From NCBI GenBank assembly GCA_027449545.1, contig DAIDLI010000122.1:111313-175312 (forward strand): a DNA stretch of 64,000 nt, in the 5' to 3' direction. The position numbers and the translations under genes were made by a program. The notes below the pieces were generated by a model. That model was not told where the DNA came from, ran no database searches, and saw nothing but the letters and a program-made list of their open reading frames with translations. This document shows, piece by piece, positions 17,887-27,361 of the stretch (the first letter of the stretch is position 1; each line of letters starts with the position of its first letter). The stretch comes from Acidobacteriaceae bacterium (GTDB taxonomy: Bacteria; Acidobacteriota; Terriglobia; Terriglobales; Acidobacteriaceae).

Positions 17887-20800
17887 ATGTGGAGTGCTTT
17901 CAGGGCGCCAGGCCGACCCATGGCCTGGCAGCCAATGCCAGCGGTGCTGTTCTGCGCCATCTGTCTGCTTACTTTGTATGCCGGGCCAATCGCGGCCCAG
18001 CAGCCTCTCCCCGGAACAGGAATGCTTCAGCCGCCGCCGCAAGGGCAGTCTGGCCCGTGCTACCTGGGCGGAGATACCGGGGCGTCGGGTATGCAGGGTT
18101 CCTATGCTGGATTTCCAGGCGCGGGCGGGGACGATCTGCAGACCGGGGACCAGTATCCCTTCGATCCAGCAGTGCAGGGCGAGGGGTCTTCGAGCCAGTT
18201 TTCTGCAGATCAGAGTTGGAACCAGTCATCGATGTCGGCCGCTGAGATCGTTCAGATACTTCAACAGGCTCCGGATCTGCTGTCGTCGATCAAGAATCTT
18301 GCCGGGCAGCAGTACGGCGTAGACCCGGCCACCCTTTCGGATGGGGGGGTCTACAACTGCATTCGGCAGGACCCCGGCCTGCGCGATCAGATCTCGGCGG
18401 AACTCGTCCGGCAAGGATACTCAGTTGACGCGCAGCAGCAGATAGAGCAACCCGGGATGGGCAACGGCGGCGCGCAGCGGCAGCCCTATGCGGCAAACCC
18501 GCAGGGACAGGTGGGGCAGCCGCCGATGCGCTCGGGGGGAGCCATGGGGCAGTATTCCATGAATCCCGAATGGCAGCGCAGACAGTTGGGGCAGCCGGGA
18601 ATGCAGCGAGGAACGGCCGGAGAAGGAATCTATGCTCCCTATTCTCTTTCGCCGGGCGTCCGCGGCTCCCAATCTATGCAGCAGCGCCGGCAGGAACCGC
18701 CAGCCGAGTTGCGCCGGCTTACCCCGATGCCCTATCCAAACCTGCCCTCGATGCGCGATCTCTACGCGCAGGAGATTGTGGCAGGTGGCCGGTTGCGGCG
18801 ATTCGGCTGCGATGCCTTTGAATTTGGCTCCGGCAACATGAATCTGCTGCCGATGGATTTGCCCGTGGGTCCTGACTATGTGCTTGGTCCCGGAGACAAC
18901 CTCATCGTGAATATGTGGGGTGGACAGTCCGCGCGGCTGACTCGCACCATTGACCGGCAAGGTCAGGTGGCCCTGCCGGAAGCCGGCACAGTAGCGGTCT
19001 CCGGCCTCACCATCGCGCAGGCCCAGAGCGTGATTCAAAATGCGCTGGGCACACAGTTTCAGAACGAGCGGGTCGAACTGTCCCTGGGCCGGGTTCGCAC
19101 CGTGCGGGTGTATGTGGTCGGCGATGTGCAGCGGCCCGGCGCCTACGATGTCAGTTCCCTCTCGACTGCAGTGAACGCGCTGTACGCCGCCGGAGGCCCC
19201 ACGAGCCGGGGCTCGCTGCGCACCCTGAAGCAATATCGAGGCAAGGAACTGGTACAGCAGATCGACCTGTACGACTTTCTCTTGCATGGAGTCCGCACCG
19301 ACTTGAAGCGGCTCATGCCGGGCGATACGGTGCTGGTTCCTCCGGTGGGCCCGCAGGTGGCCGTGGCGGGCATGGTGCGCCGGCCCGCCATCTACGAACT
19401 GCAGGGCAAGGAAGATCTGAAAGAGGTGTTGGCGATGGCCGGCGGCGTTCTGGCCTCCGCCGATTTGAAGGAGATCAGGGTGGAGCGGGTGATGGCGCAC
19501 GCCAGCCACACCATGCTGCGCGTGCAAGTGGCAGATGGGGCCTCGGATGTGAATAAGCTGCCAGCGCTCGCGATCCAGGATGGTGACTCGGTTCAGGTGT
19601 CCCCCATCCTGCCCTACAACGAGAAGGTGGTTTACCTGGAAGGTCACGTCTTCAAGCCGGGGCGCTATGCGTGGCGTGAGGGGATGACAGTCAGCGACCT
19701 GATCCACTCGTACCAGGATGTTATGCCCGAAGCGGCAGAGCACGCGGAGGTTGTGCGTCTGGTTCCTCCCGACCTGCACCCGGAAACTGTTGCCTTCAAT
19801 CTGGCCGACGAGCTGGTGGGCAACGATCCGGTTGCGCTTCAACCCTTTGATACGGTGCGGGTCTATGGCCGCTATCAAATTGATCCTCCCAAAGTTTCGA
19901 TCTTTGGGCCGGTGCTGCGCCCGGGCAGCTACCCGATGTCCGCGGGAATGACGGCAGCCGATTTGGTGCGCATGGCCGGAGGCTTCCGGCGCAGCGCCTA
20001 CCAGCAGAAGGCCGATCTCTCCAGCTACACGGTGCAAAACGGCCAGAAGGTTCTGCTGCGCCACAGCGAGATTGACCTCGCCAAAGCCCTGAACGGGGAC
20101 AAGGCCGCCGATGCGGCGCTAGCGCCCGGCGACGTGGTCGGCATCCGACAGTTGACCGGGTGGAACGACATTGGAGCTTCCATCACCATCAACGGCGAAG
20201 TGCGGTATGCCGGGACCTACGGTATCGAAGACGGCGAGCGGCTGAGCTCGGTGCTGAAGCGCGCGGGCGGATTTCGCGCCGATGCCTACCCTCAGGGCGC
20301 AGTCCTCGAGCGCGTGCAGGTGCGGCAGCTCGAAGAGAACGACCGGCAGGAGATGATCCGCCGTGTTGAGACAACCATGCCCACCGCCTCCCAAGGCGTC
20401 AATGGAACCTCCCAGGATCAATTGAATCTGCTGCAGGCGATGCAGCAGCAGCGGCAGGAGGTGCTCGCCGCGCTCCGCAGCCATCCCTCGCGAGGACGGC
20501 TGGTCATCAAAATCTCCTCTGATATCAGCAAATGGGAAGGAACGCCGGCCGATATCGAAGTTCGCGCCGGAGACACACTCACCATTCCCAAGCTGCCGGG
20601 CTTCGTGCTCATCAGCGGCCAGGTTTACGATCCGACCGGCATCAGTTATCGACCGGGCCGGGACGCGGGCTGGTATCTGCGCCAGGCGGGCGGCGCCACC
20701 CGCTCCGGCGACAAGAAATCCATCTTTGTCCTTCGGGCGGACGGGTCGGTCGTCGGAGAGAAGCGAGGGACGATCTTCCAGGGAGGCGTCCTGAGCGTCA

Positions 20801-20934
20801 AGATGCATCCCGGCGACTCGGTGATCGTGCCCGAAAAGATCGTCGGCGGCTCGCAACTGTGGCGCAACATCATGGGCAGCGCGCAGATCATGTCGTCGGT
20901 GGCATTGACGGGCGCGATGATGGGCGTGTTCTAG
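17887..20934 (+). CDS. SLBB-domain polysaccharide export protein (Wza-like)
   Basis: DLPVGPDYVLGPGDNLIVNMWGGQSARLTRTIDRQGQVALPEAGTVAVSGLTIAQAQSVIQNAL (poly_export), then multiple SLBB repeats; Q/G/P-rich N-terminal extension. Confidence 0.92.
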   Translation: MWSAFRAPGRPMAWQPMPAVLFCAICLLTLYAGPIAAQQPLPGTGMLQPPPQGQSGPCYLGGDTGASGMQGSYAGFPGAGGDDLQTGDQYPFDPAVQGEGSSSQFSADQSWNQSSMSAAEIVQILQQAPDLLSSIKNLAGQQYGVDPATLSDGGVYNCIRQDPGLRDQISAELVRQGYSVDAQQQIEQPGMGNGGAQRQPYAANPQGQVGQPPMRSGGAMGQYSMNPEWQRRQLGQPGMQRGTAGEGIYAPYSLSPGVRGSQSMQQRRQEPPAELRRLTPMPYPNLPSMRDLYAQEIVAGGRLRRFGCDAFEFGSGNMNLLPMDLPVGPDYVLGPGDNLIVNMWGGQSARLTRTIDRQGQVALPEAGTVAVSGLTIAQAQSVIQNALGTQFQNERVELSLGRVRTVRVYVVGDVQRPGAYDVSSLSTAVNALYAAGGPTSRGSLRTLKQYRGKELVQQIDLYDFLLHGVRTDLKRLMPGDTVLVPPVGPQVAVAGMVRRPAIYELQGKEDLKEVLAMAGGVLASADLKEIRVERVMAHASHTMLRVQVADGASDVNKLPALAIQDGDSVQVSPILPYNEKVVYLEGHVFKPGRYAWREGMTVSDLIHSYQDVMPEAAEHAEVVRLVPPDLHPETVAFNLADELVGNDPVALQPFDTVRVYGRYQIDPPKVSIFGPVLRPGSYPMSAGMTAADLVRMAGGFRRSAYQQKADLSSYTVQNGQKVLLRHSEIDLAKALNGDKAADAALAPGDVVGIRQLTGWNDIGASITINGEVRYAGTYGIEDGERLSSVLKRAGGFRADAYPQGAVLERVQVRQLEENDRQEMIRRVETTMPTASQGVNGTSQDQLNLLQAMQQQRQEVLAALRSHPSRGRLVIKISSDISKWEGTPADIEVRAGDTLTIPKLPGFVLISGQVYDPTGISYRPGRDAGWYLRQAGGATRSGDKKSIFVLRADGSVVGEKRGTIFQGGVLSVKMHPGDSVIVPEKIVGGSQLWRNIMGSAQIMSSVALTGAMMGVF

Positions 20935-20969
20935 GTTCTAATCGACAAACAAATCAAAGGAGAGGAACG

Positions 20970-21962
20970 ATGCCAGAAAGACGTGCACTGGTTTGCGGGG
21001 CCGGGGGATTTATCGGCAGCCACATGGTCAAGAGGCTAAAGCAAGAAGGATATTGGGTGCGTGGCGTCGACCTGAAATATCCAGAGTTCGAACCCACAAT
21101 CGCAGATGATTTTGAGATTGCTGATCTCCGCGATGCAAACACGTGGGAAAAAGTGCTCGATCCTGGCATGGACGAAGCCTACCAGTTCGCAGCCGATATG
21201 GGGGGGGCGGGTTATATCTTCACGGGTGAGCACGATGCCCACGTCATGCATAATTCGGCCATGATCAATCTCCATATGGCTGACTATGGTGTGAAGAAAA
21301 GAACTGGAAAGATATTCTACTCATCATCAGCATGCATGTACCCTGCACGCAATCAAACCGACCCCAAATCTCCGAATTGTCATGAGTCGAGTGCTTACCC
21401 GGCAGAACCGGACAGTGAATACGGATGGGAAAAGCTTTTCAGTGAGCGACTTTACTTCGCGTTTCAGAGGAATTTTGGCCTCGAGATTCGCGTAGCTCGA
21501 TTTCACAATATCTTTGGACCGCATGGGACGTGGAATGGCGGGCGTGAGAAAGCACCGGCCGCACTCTGTCGTAAAGTTGCCGAACAACCAAACGGAGGAG
21601 AAGTCGAAATCTGGGGAGATGGAGAACAGACCCGATCTTTCTTGTATATCGATGAATGTATTGAAGCCGTGCGCCGTCTCATGCAGTCGCGGAGTTTCCG
21701 CGGTCCGGTCAATATAGGATCCGAGGAAATGGTCACGATCAACGAGATGGCTCGGATGATCATACAAATAGCGGGCAAGGATCTGACTATTCGCCACGTT
21801 CCCGGTCCACTCGGGGTGCGGGGCCGCAATTCCGATAACCGTCTCATCGAGAAGGAGTTGGGATGGGCGCCCCGGCAATCTCTCCAGGTGGGGTTGCATA
21901 GAACCTACTTCTGGATCGAGAAGCAAGTACAGGAATGCCTTCTCCCACAAAGCTCACACTGA
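20970..21962 (+). CDS. GDP-mannose 3,5-epimerase-like NAD-dependent epimerase
   Basis: ALVCGAGGFIGSHMVKRLKQEGYWV; FAADMGGAGYI; YSSSACMYP; YGWEKL; RFHNIFGPHGTWNGGREKAPAALCRK; WGDGEQTRSFLYIDECIEAV; VPGPLGVRGRNSDNRLIEKELGWAP. Close to the plant GME pattern from memory. ATG at 20970 with aaaggagagg upstream. Confidence 0.85.
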   Translation: MPERRALVCGAGGFIGSHMVKRLKQEGYWVRGVDLKYPEFEPTIADDFEIADLRDANTWEKVLDPGMDEAYQFAADMGGAGYIFTGEHDAHVMHNSAMINLHMADYGVKKRTGKIFYSSSACMYPARNQTDPKSPNCHESSAYPAEPDSEYGWEKLFSERLYFAFQRNFGLEIRVARFHNIFGPHGTWNGGREKAPAALCRKVAEQPNGGEVEIWGDGEQTRSFLYIDECIEAVRRLMQSRSFRGPVNIGSEEMVTINEMARMIIQIAGKDLTIRHVPGPLGVRGRNSDNRLIEKELGWAPRQSLQVGLHRTYFWIEKQVQECLLPQSSH

Positions 21963-21992
21963 GCCTCAAGCACGAAGACCACGCTCGTTTAC

Positions 21993-23117
21993 ATGGAGAA
22001 CCAGATGACGATATCTATCGTGACTACCACGATCAATGTTCCTTCGGCGTTGCGTGACTACGCCGCAAACTTCCGCTTCTTCGGCCATAAAGATGTCAAC
22101 TTTATTGTCATTGGCGATCGCAAAAGCCATCCCGCCACCCGTGATTTTTGCACGAATCTGAATGAAATCTATCCCTGCACGTTTCTCGACATACCCGCCC
22201 AGGAGAGATATCTAGAAAGGTTTCCGAGGCTCTGGAAACACCTCAGATTCGACTCCATTCAGCGCAGGAATATAGGACTTCTCTTCGCCTATGAAAATGG
22301 AGCGGAAGCCATCATTACGATTGACGATGATAACTTTGTGCTCGGCCAGGACTTTGTCACACTTCATAGTTGCGTCGGCTCAGCCTGCGAACTCCCTACC
22401 TATGCATCGACCTCTGGATTCTTCAACGTGTGCTCATTCCTCAAGGAGGCTGATGATGCCAGTTTCTACCATCGCGGATTTCCACAGGCTCAGCGTTGGA
22501 ACAAAACAAATACGTTTGTGAGTACTCATAAAACAGCACGTCGTGTTGCAATCAACGCAGGCTTCTGGTTGGACAATCCTGATATAGACGCGCTTACGCG
22601 CATGGAGCGTCCGCGCATAGTTCTTGGCTACAAGCCGGAATGGCCAGGGAACTTTGCGTTGCAGCCGGGTACCTGGTCCCCGTTCAATTCCCAGAACACA
22701 GCCCTGATGCGAGAGGTGGTGCCCGCGTATTTTCTCAGTCCTTATGTAGGCCGCTATGACGATATATGGCCGAGTTATATCATAAATCGCATCGCACAGC
22801 ACGTTGGGGATGTAATCTCCTTTGGAAATCCGTTGGTTCGTCAGGAGAGGAATCCACACGATTTGTGGAAGGACTTGGACGCGGAGCGCGACGGAATGAT
22901 GATGACCGACAGCCTATGTGCAGCATTGCGCAGCATAGAGCTCTCACGCAGAACCTACCACGAATGTCTCGGCGAAATCATCACCGGTTTGGCAAACAGC
23001 TGGCCGGAGGAGGCTGGTTGGGCTGAATCCCAGAAGGAATGCCGGAAGCGCTTCTTAGAAGGTTTGTCGATCTGGCATGAAACTTTCGACACCATTGGAG
23101 CAAAAGCAGAAAGCTGA
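21993..23117 (+). CDS. GT75/reversibly-glycosylated-polypeptide-like (UDP-arabinopyranose mutase-like) protein
   Basis: ITIDDDNFV (DDD), YHRGFPQAQRWN, INAGFWLDNPDIDALTRMERP, FNSQNTALMREVVPAYFLSPYVGRYDDIWPSYIINRI resemble plant RGP motifs (TIDDDCFV, RGYPFSLREG, GLWLNIPDYDAPTQL, GRYDDMWAGW) recalled from memory. Confidence 0.65.
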   Translation: MENQMTISIVTTTINVPSALRDYAANFRFFGHKDVNFIVIGDRKSHPATRDFCTNLNEIYPCTFLDIPAQERYLERFPRLWKHLRFDSIQRRNIGLLFAYENGAEAIITIDDDNFVLGQDFVTLHSCVGSACELPTYASTSGFFNVCSFLKEADDASFYHRGFPQAQRWNKTNTFVSTHKTARRVAINAGFWLDNPDIDALTRMERPRIVLGYKPEWPGNFALQPGTWSPFNSQNTALMREVVPAYFLSPYVGRYDDIWPSYIINRIAQHVGDVISFGNPLVRQERNPHDLWKDLDAERDGMMMTDSLCAALRSIELSRRTYHECLGEIITGLANSWPEEAGWAESQKECRKRFLEGLSIWHETFDTIGAKAES

Positions 23118-23135
23118 GGCTGATAGTTGGAGATC

Positions 23136-24410
23136 ATGGGTGTTCCTGCTGCTGAATCTCATCCCCCGACAGAAATCCAAGCCAAGACCATCGGCTCCAT
23201 CGACAGCGGAAGTAGAATCCGTCGCGCTCAGCACTTGACGCTGCTTCGCGAGCTTTGGACCAGCCGCAGGCCTCTAATTACGGCTGCGGCGGCAGGTACC
23301 CTTGCGGCGGCGCTGATTGCGTGGCTGCTTCCCTCTCGGTATACCGCAAAGGCCAGTCTTATGCCTCAGGATCCGCCAAGCAGCTCAGCGTTGAATGTTC
23401 TCAGTTCGTTCGGCGGAGAGGGGGTCGCAAGCCTCGGAAGCGGACTTCTAGGGATGCACAACTCTGGTGACTTGTTTGCAAGTGTACTGACCAGCAATCG
23501 GGTCAAGGATCGAATTATCGATCATTATGATCTCAAATCGCTCAATCACACGAAATACTATATAGTTGCCCGGAAGAGGTTAAGTGCAGAAACCGCCATT
23601 TCCATCGATCGCAAGAGTGGCATACTCACCATCGAAGTGACGGAGGAAGATCCGCGCCGTGCAGCCGATATTGCTAACGCGTACATTGCCGAGCTGAACG
23701 CCACTTTAACCCAGCTGGATACATCGGCGGCGGCCCGCGAGCGCGTCTTCCTCGAAGGCAGAATTAAGGGCGTTAATCAGGATTTGGAATCAGCCGAAGC
23801 GAAGATGAGCCAATTTTCCAGCAAGAGCTCAGCTATTGATATCAACGAACAGGGGAAGGCGTTGGTGAATACCCTGGCGACACTGCAAGGAGAGGTAGTC
23901 CTAGCTGAGGCGGACTTGAAGAGCGCCTCAGAGCTATATGGCAATGATAACAACAGGGTGCTACAGATCAGAGCTCGCATCAGCGAGTTGAACCATCAGC
24001 TCGCCAAGCTAGAAGGAAATGCTCCGAGGGCACAAGCTGATGCTGAGAAGCCAAGCAATTCGGCCTTTCCAACACTCCGTCAGCTTCCTTCACTTGGGAC
24101 CACTTATGCGGACCTTTACAGGGAGGTGAAGATCCAAGATGCAGTACTCGAAACGCTTACCCGACAATATGAGATGGCAAAGGCGGAGGAAGCACGGGAA
24201 GCTCCCGTGGTCCGCGTGCTTGATCCTGCCACTGCCCCGGAGCGTCCCAGTGGTCCTCCCCGGATACTGATCTTACTTGGGGGCGCACTCTTCTCCCTGA
24301 TCGCTTCCATTTGTTGGAAGTTGGGAACAATGCTTTGGCGCCGCCTTCCCGAGGACGAGCCGCTTAAGATCCTTGCGAAGGAAATCGCTGCCGCCATCTT
24401 GCCGGTGTAA
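23136..24410 (+). CDS. Wzz/GNVR chain-length determinant protein without kinase domain
   Basis: N-terminal TM (LITAAAAGTLAAALIAWLLPSRYTAKASLMPQ), long coiled coil, C-terminal TM VLDPATAPERPSGPPRILILLGGALFSLIASICW; ends without Walker motifs. Confidence 0.88.
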   Translation: MGVPAAESHPPTEIQAKTIGSIDSGSRIRRAQHLTLLRELWTSRRPLITAAAAGTLAAALIAWLLPSRYTAKASLMPQDPPSSSALNVLSSFGGEGVASLGSGLLGMHNSGDLFASVLTSNRVKDRIIDHYDLKSLNHTKYYIVARKRLSAETAISIDRKSGILTIEVTEEDPRRAADIANAYIAELNATLTQLDTSAAARERVFLEGRIKGVNQDLESAEAKMSQFSSKSSAIDINEQGKALVNTLATLQGEVVLAEADLKSASELYGNDNNRVLQIRARISELNHQLAKLEGNAPRAQADAEKPSNSAFPTLRQLPSLGTTYADLYREVKIQDAVLETLTRQYEMAKAEEAREAPVVRVLDPATAPERPSGPPRILILLGGALFSLIASICWKLGTMLWRRLPEDEPLKILAKEIAAAILPV

Positions 24411-24472
24411 GCTTGCTGCGATCTCATGTTCATTCCCCGCCACCGCAGGAATACTCGCCTTAGTTAGCATTT

Positions 24473-25981
24473 ATGCAGACGGAAAAATTTGTTGTCAACT
24501 ACGGGCATGTCCTCCGCAATGCCGTCCTCAATCTCGTTGGACGTATCCTGCCCGCATTGGTGGCAGTGATCGCCATTCCAATCATGATCCGTGGGATGGG
24601 CACTGAATCATATGGGGTTCTCTCGCTCGCGCTGGTGATCGTGACCTATTTCAGCTTGTTTGATCTCGGTATGGGAGAAGCCACCACCAAATTTATCGCC
24701 GAGGCCTTGGGTAAGGGAGATATCGAACACATTTCCGACCTTATCTGGACATCGACAGCGTTGATCGCCGGTCTCGGGGCAACCGGCGGGCTGTTCATGT
24801 ATTTTGTCAGCCCATTTCTGGTCAGTCACTTATTGAACATCTCGCCAGCAGCCCAGCCCGAGGCATTATCGGCATTTCAAATCATGGCGACGGCCGTCCC
24901 TTTTCTGCTGCTGGCCGCCGGTCTGCGGGGTGCTTTGGAGGCACGGCAGCGGTATGACCTCGTAAACGCAGTGACGGTGCCGAGCACAGTTGCCAGTTAT
25001 CTTCTCCCGGTGGTTGCCATTCTGCTTAAGCAGGGCCTGGACGTCATCATCATGTATCTAGTCATCTCCCGCGTGTTGACTTGCCTGGGATTTCTAATAG
25101 AGTGCTTATGGATATATCCTAGTATGCATGATTCGTTCAGTATCGACAGACGATTAGTTCGGCCGCTCCTGCATTTTGGAGGATGGCTGGCTATCTCCAA
25201 TATGTCCTGGCCGATTCTTCTCTATCTCGATAGGGTCCTCATCAGCTCGATGCTCAGCGTAGCGGACTTGCCCTTCTATGCAGCGCCATGCGACCTAATC
25301 ACCAAACTGTGGGTCTTTCCGGCAAGCTGGATGGCATTGTACCCAGCATTCAGCGCAATCGGGAGGAGTATGGAAAGCGAGATTGCCGATCTATGCGCGC
25401 TGGGTTTAAAGCATCTCGCGCTTCTCCTCGGACCAATTGTGATTGTCTGTGTCATCCTTGCAGGGCCGATTTTAAAAAGGTGGCTGGGGCAGACGTTCGA
25501 GCAGCACAGCTCCCTTGCTTTTCAGATTTTGGCGCTTGGTGTTTTCTTGAATTCACTAGGTACGATTCCTGATCGCCTGATCAAGGGTCTAGGGCATCCC
25601 CACATTGTTGCTAAGCTGCATGTTAGCGAACTGCCGCTCTACTTCTGCCTGCTGTATCTGTTAATCCATTACTACGGAATCACGGGTGCAGCAATGGCCT
25701 GGACCTTCCGTTCCGGTGTGGAAGCGATCATTATGTTCTGCATTGCCGATCGCTTGGTGCCTGCCGGCAGAACCGCGGTGAAGAAGGCCGGAGGGATCCG
25801 CGTTCTAGTCTTCATCTGCGCGTTTGCTGGATCTGCTGTGACCGCATTTTTGCTCTTCCATGGGCTGCGGCTCCTCATCTTTGGTTGTGCAGTGTTGCTG
25901 ATATTCGGCGGTACCCTATGGAAGATCGTGCTAAATCAATCTGAAAGGCAATGGATCCTGGCGGCTGCTCGGATTCGCTGA
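24473..25981 (+). CDS. Wzx-like polysaccharide flippase (MOP superfamily)
   Basis: 502 aa, multiple TMs; NLVGRILPALVAVIAIPIMIRGMGTESYGVLSLALVIVTYFSLFDLGMGEATTKFIAE. Confidence 0.9.
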   Translation: MQTEKFVVNYGHVLRNAVLNLVGRILPALVAVIAIPIMIRGMGTESYGVLSLALVIVTYFSLFDLGMGEATTKFIAEALGKGDIEHISDLIWTSTALIAGLGATGGLFMYFVSPFLVSHLLNISPAAQPEALSAFQIMATAVPFLLLAAGLRGALEARQRYDLVNAVTVPSTVASYLLPVVAILLKQGLDVIIMYLVISRVLTCLGFLIECLWIYPSMHDSFSIDRRLVRPLLHFGGWLAISNMSWPILLYLDRVLISSMLSVADLPFYAAPCDLITKLWVFPASWMALYPAFSAIGRSMESEIADLCALGLKHLALLLGPIVIVCVILAGPILKRWLGQTFEQHSSLAFQILALGVFLNSLGTIPDRLIKGLGHPHIVAKLHVSELPLYFCLLYLLIHYYGITGAAMAWTFRSGVEAIIMFCIADRLVPAGRTAVKKAGGIRVLVFICAFAGSAVTAFLLFHGLRLLIFGCAVLLIFGGTLWKIVLNQSERQWILAAARIR

Positions 25982-26041
25982 AATGCGCATCTGCATTCCG
26001 CGTGAGTCGCGGAAAGTCCGCCTGTATCTACATGAGGTCCT

Positions 26042-27040
26042 ATGAGCTACTACCAGAATGTGCTAAAGAGCCTTCAAGCGCGCAACGGTGAATCTGTTGC
26101 TAGTCTGCATGTGGGTGACGCGCGAGTGGGCTTTGCCTTTAGTACCAAGGATCGCGTGGATTTTACTACCTCCACCTTAGCCAGTATCGACACTGAAGGA
26201 GGTTTCGATCTGATTTGGGTAGATGGCAGTGTTACGCCGGAAGGCAGAAAAATGCCATATCAAGTAAAGCTTCGCCATGCTCAACTTGTAGAGATCCACA
26301 GCGATATCCGCGGGGGACCAGATCGTGCGATCTGTTTTAGTCTGAAGCGCCTCCTGGATCTAGGCTATGACTACTGCGGGCTTATCGAAAACGACATGAT
26401 TTTCGAGCCGGGGTGGTATTCGACGCTTCTCGGCTTGTTTGCGCGCACCGCTGCTGATGGCGTTCGCTGTGGTGCTGCGACTGTACGGGGATTCCGCAGC
26501 CGGGCTTTGGAGTATAGGAGAGGTTACTTCCTCTGTTGGAACGTTGGGGCGGGAATGGTACTGTTCTCGCGGCGCGCGGCGCAACTGCTCCTCGATCAGT
26601 ATCAGACCCTTGCGGGGATGACCGCTCGTCGTGTCTGGCGCTTCTATGCTGAAACCTTCGGAGTCGACCTCGGCGGCATCTGGGATATGTGGTGCGAAGC
26701 ACCAGACCGGCCCTTGGGCATGGATTGGGGTTACAGTCCATTGCTATATCGGCATGGTTTTGCCTCAGTTGGTTCTATTCCTTCCATGACTTGCGATCTC
26801 GAGTTTGACGTGGAGCTGCTCTTGCGAACACAGTATGTTACCGCGGATCAGGACAACGCGGGCACCGTTTGGCCGCGAGTCTCTGCAGCGCGCATTTTAC
26901 AGAAGCGGATTGAGGACCCCTTCTTTAAAATTGGTTGGTTTGGTCTGAACAGAATGCCTCACCTCCGTAATCGAATCGCTGCTGCCCATAAAGCAAGAAC
27001 CTCTGCTGGGAAGCCTGCCATAAAGCTTATTCGATCATGA
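26042..27040 (+). CDS. Putative glycosyltransferase (GT-A-like)
   Basis: GYDYCGLIENDMIFEPGWYSTLLGLF (acidic DXD-like motif) within an EPS gene cluster; otherwise unfamiliar. Confidence 0.5.
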   Translation: MSYYQNVLKSLQARNGESVASLHVGDARVGFAFSTKDRVDFTTSTLASIDTEGGFDLIWVDGSVTPEGRKMPYQVKLRHAQLVEIHSDIRGGPDRAICFSLKRLLDLGYDYCGLIENDMIFEPGWYSTLLGLFARTAADGVRCGAATVRGFRSRALEYRRGYFLCWNVGAGMVLFSRRAAQLLLDQYQTLAGMTARRVWRFYAETFGVDLGGIWDMWCEAPDRPLGMDWGYSPLLYRHGFASVGSIPSMTCDLEFDVELLLRTQYVTADQDNAGTVWPRVSAARILQKRIEDPFFKIGWFGLNRMPHLRNRIAAAHKARTSAGKPAIKLIRS

Positions 27041-27361
27041 TGGCTCGACCAAAACCCTTTAAGCCCCAGGCGCAGGAACCTGGCTCTACTGTACGTATGA
27101 TAGCTATGGATACGGCAAAAGTATGCCACGAAGCTCGAAGGACACCCGGGGTACTTGAAAACGAGAAATGCTGCGTTCCAACCCCAAAAGTTTACCGTGA
27201 CAACCGATGTAGTAACACGAACTAACGATTCAAGTTCCCCCTTTTAATCACTTATCCGCTGCTCAGCTGGTGGCTAAAGTTCATCTCCGATGCAAGAATC
27301 GCACCTACGGCCGTATGGAGCGGAACATGGCCAGAGGGCAACAAACAGAGGAGCATATTCA

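Noticed and set aside
18421-20064. 547-aa minus-strand ORF opposite the SLBB export gene
   Set aside because: Antisense shadow with no recognisable domain.
27037-27225. 62-aa ORF between glycosyltransferase and FkbM genes
   Set aside because: No ribosome-binding site, overlaps the upstream gene end, no recognisable family.
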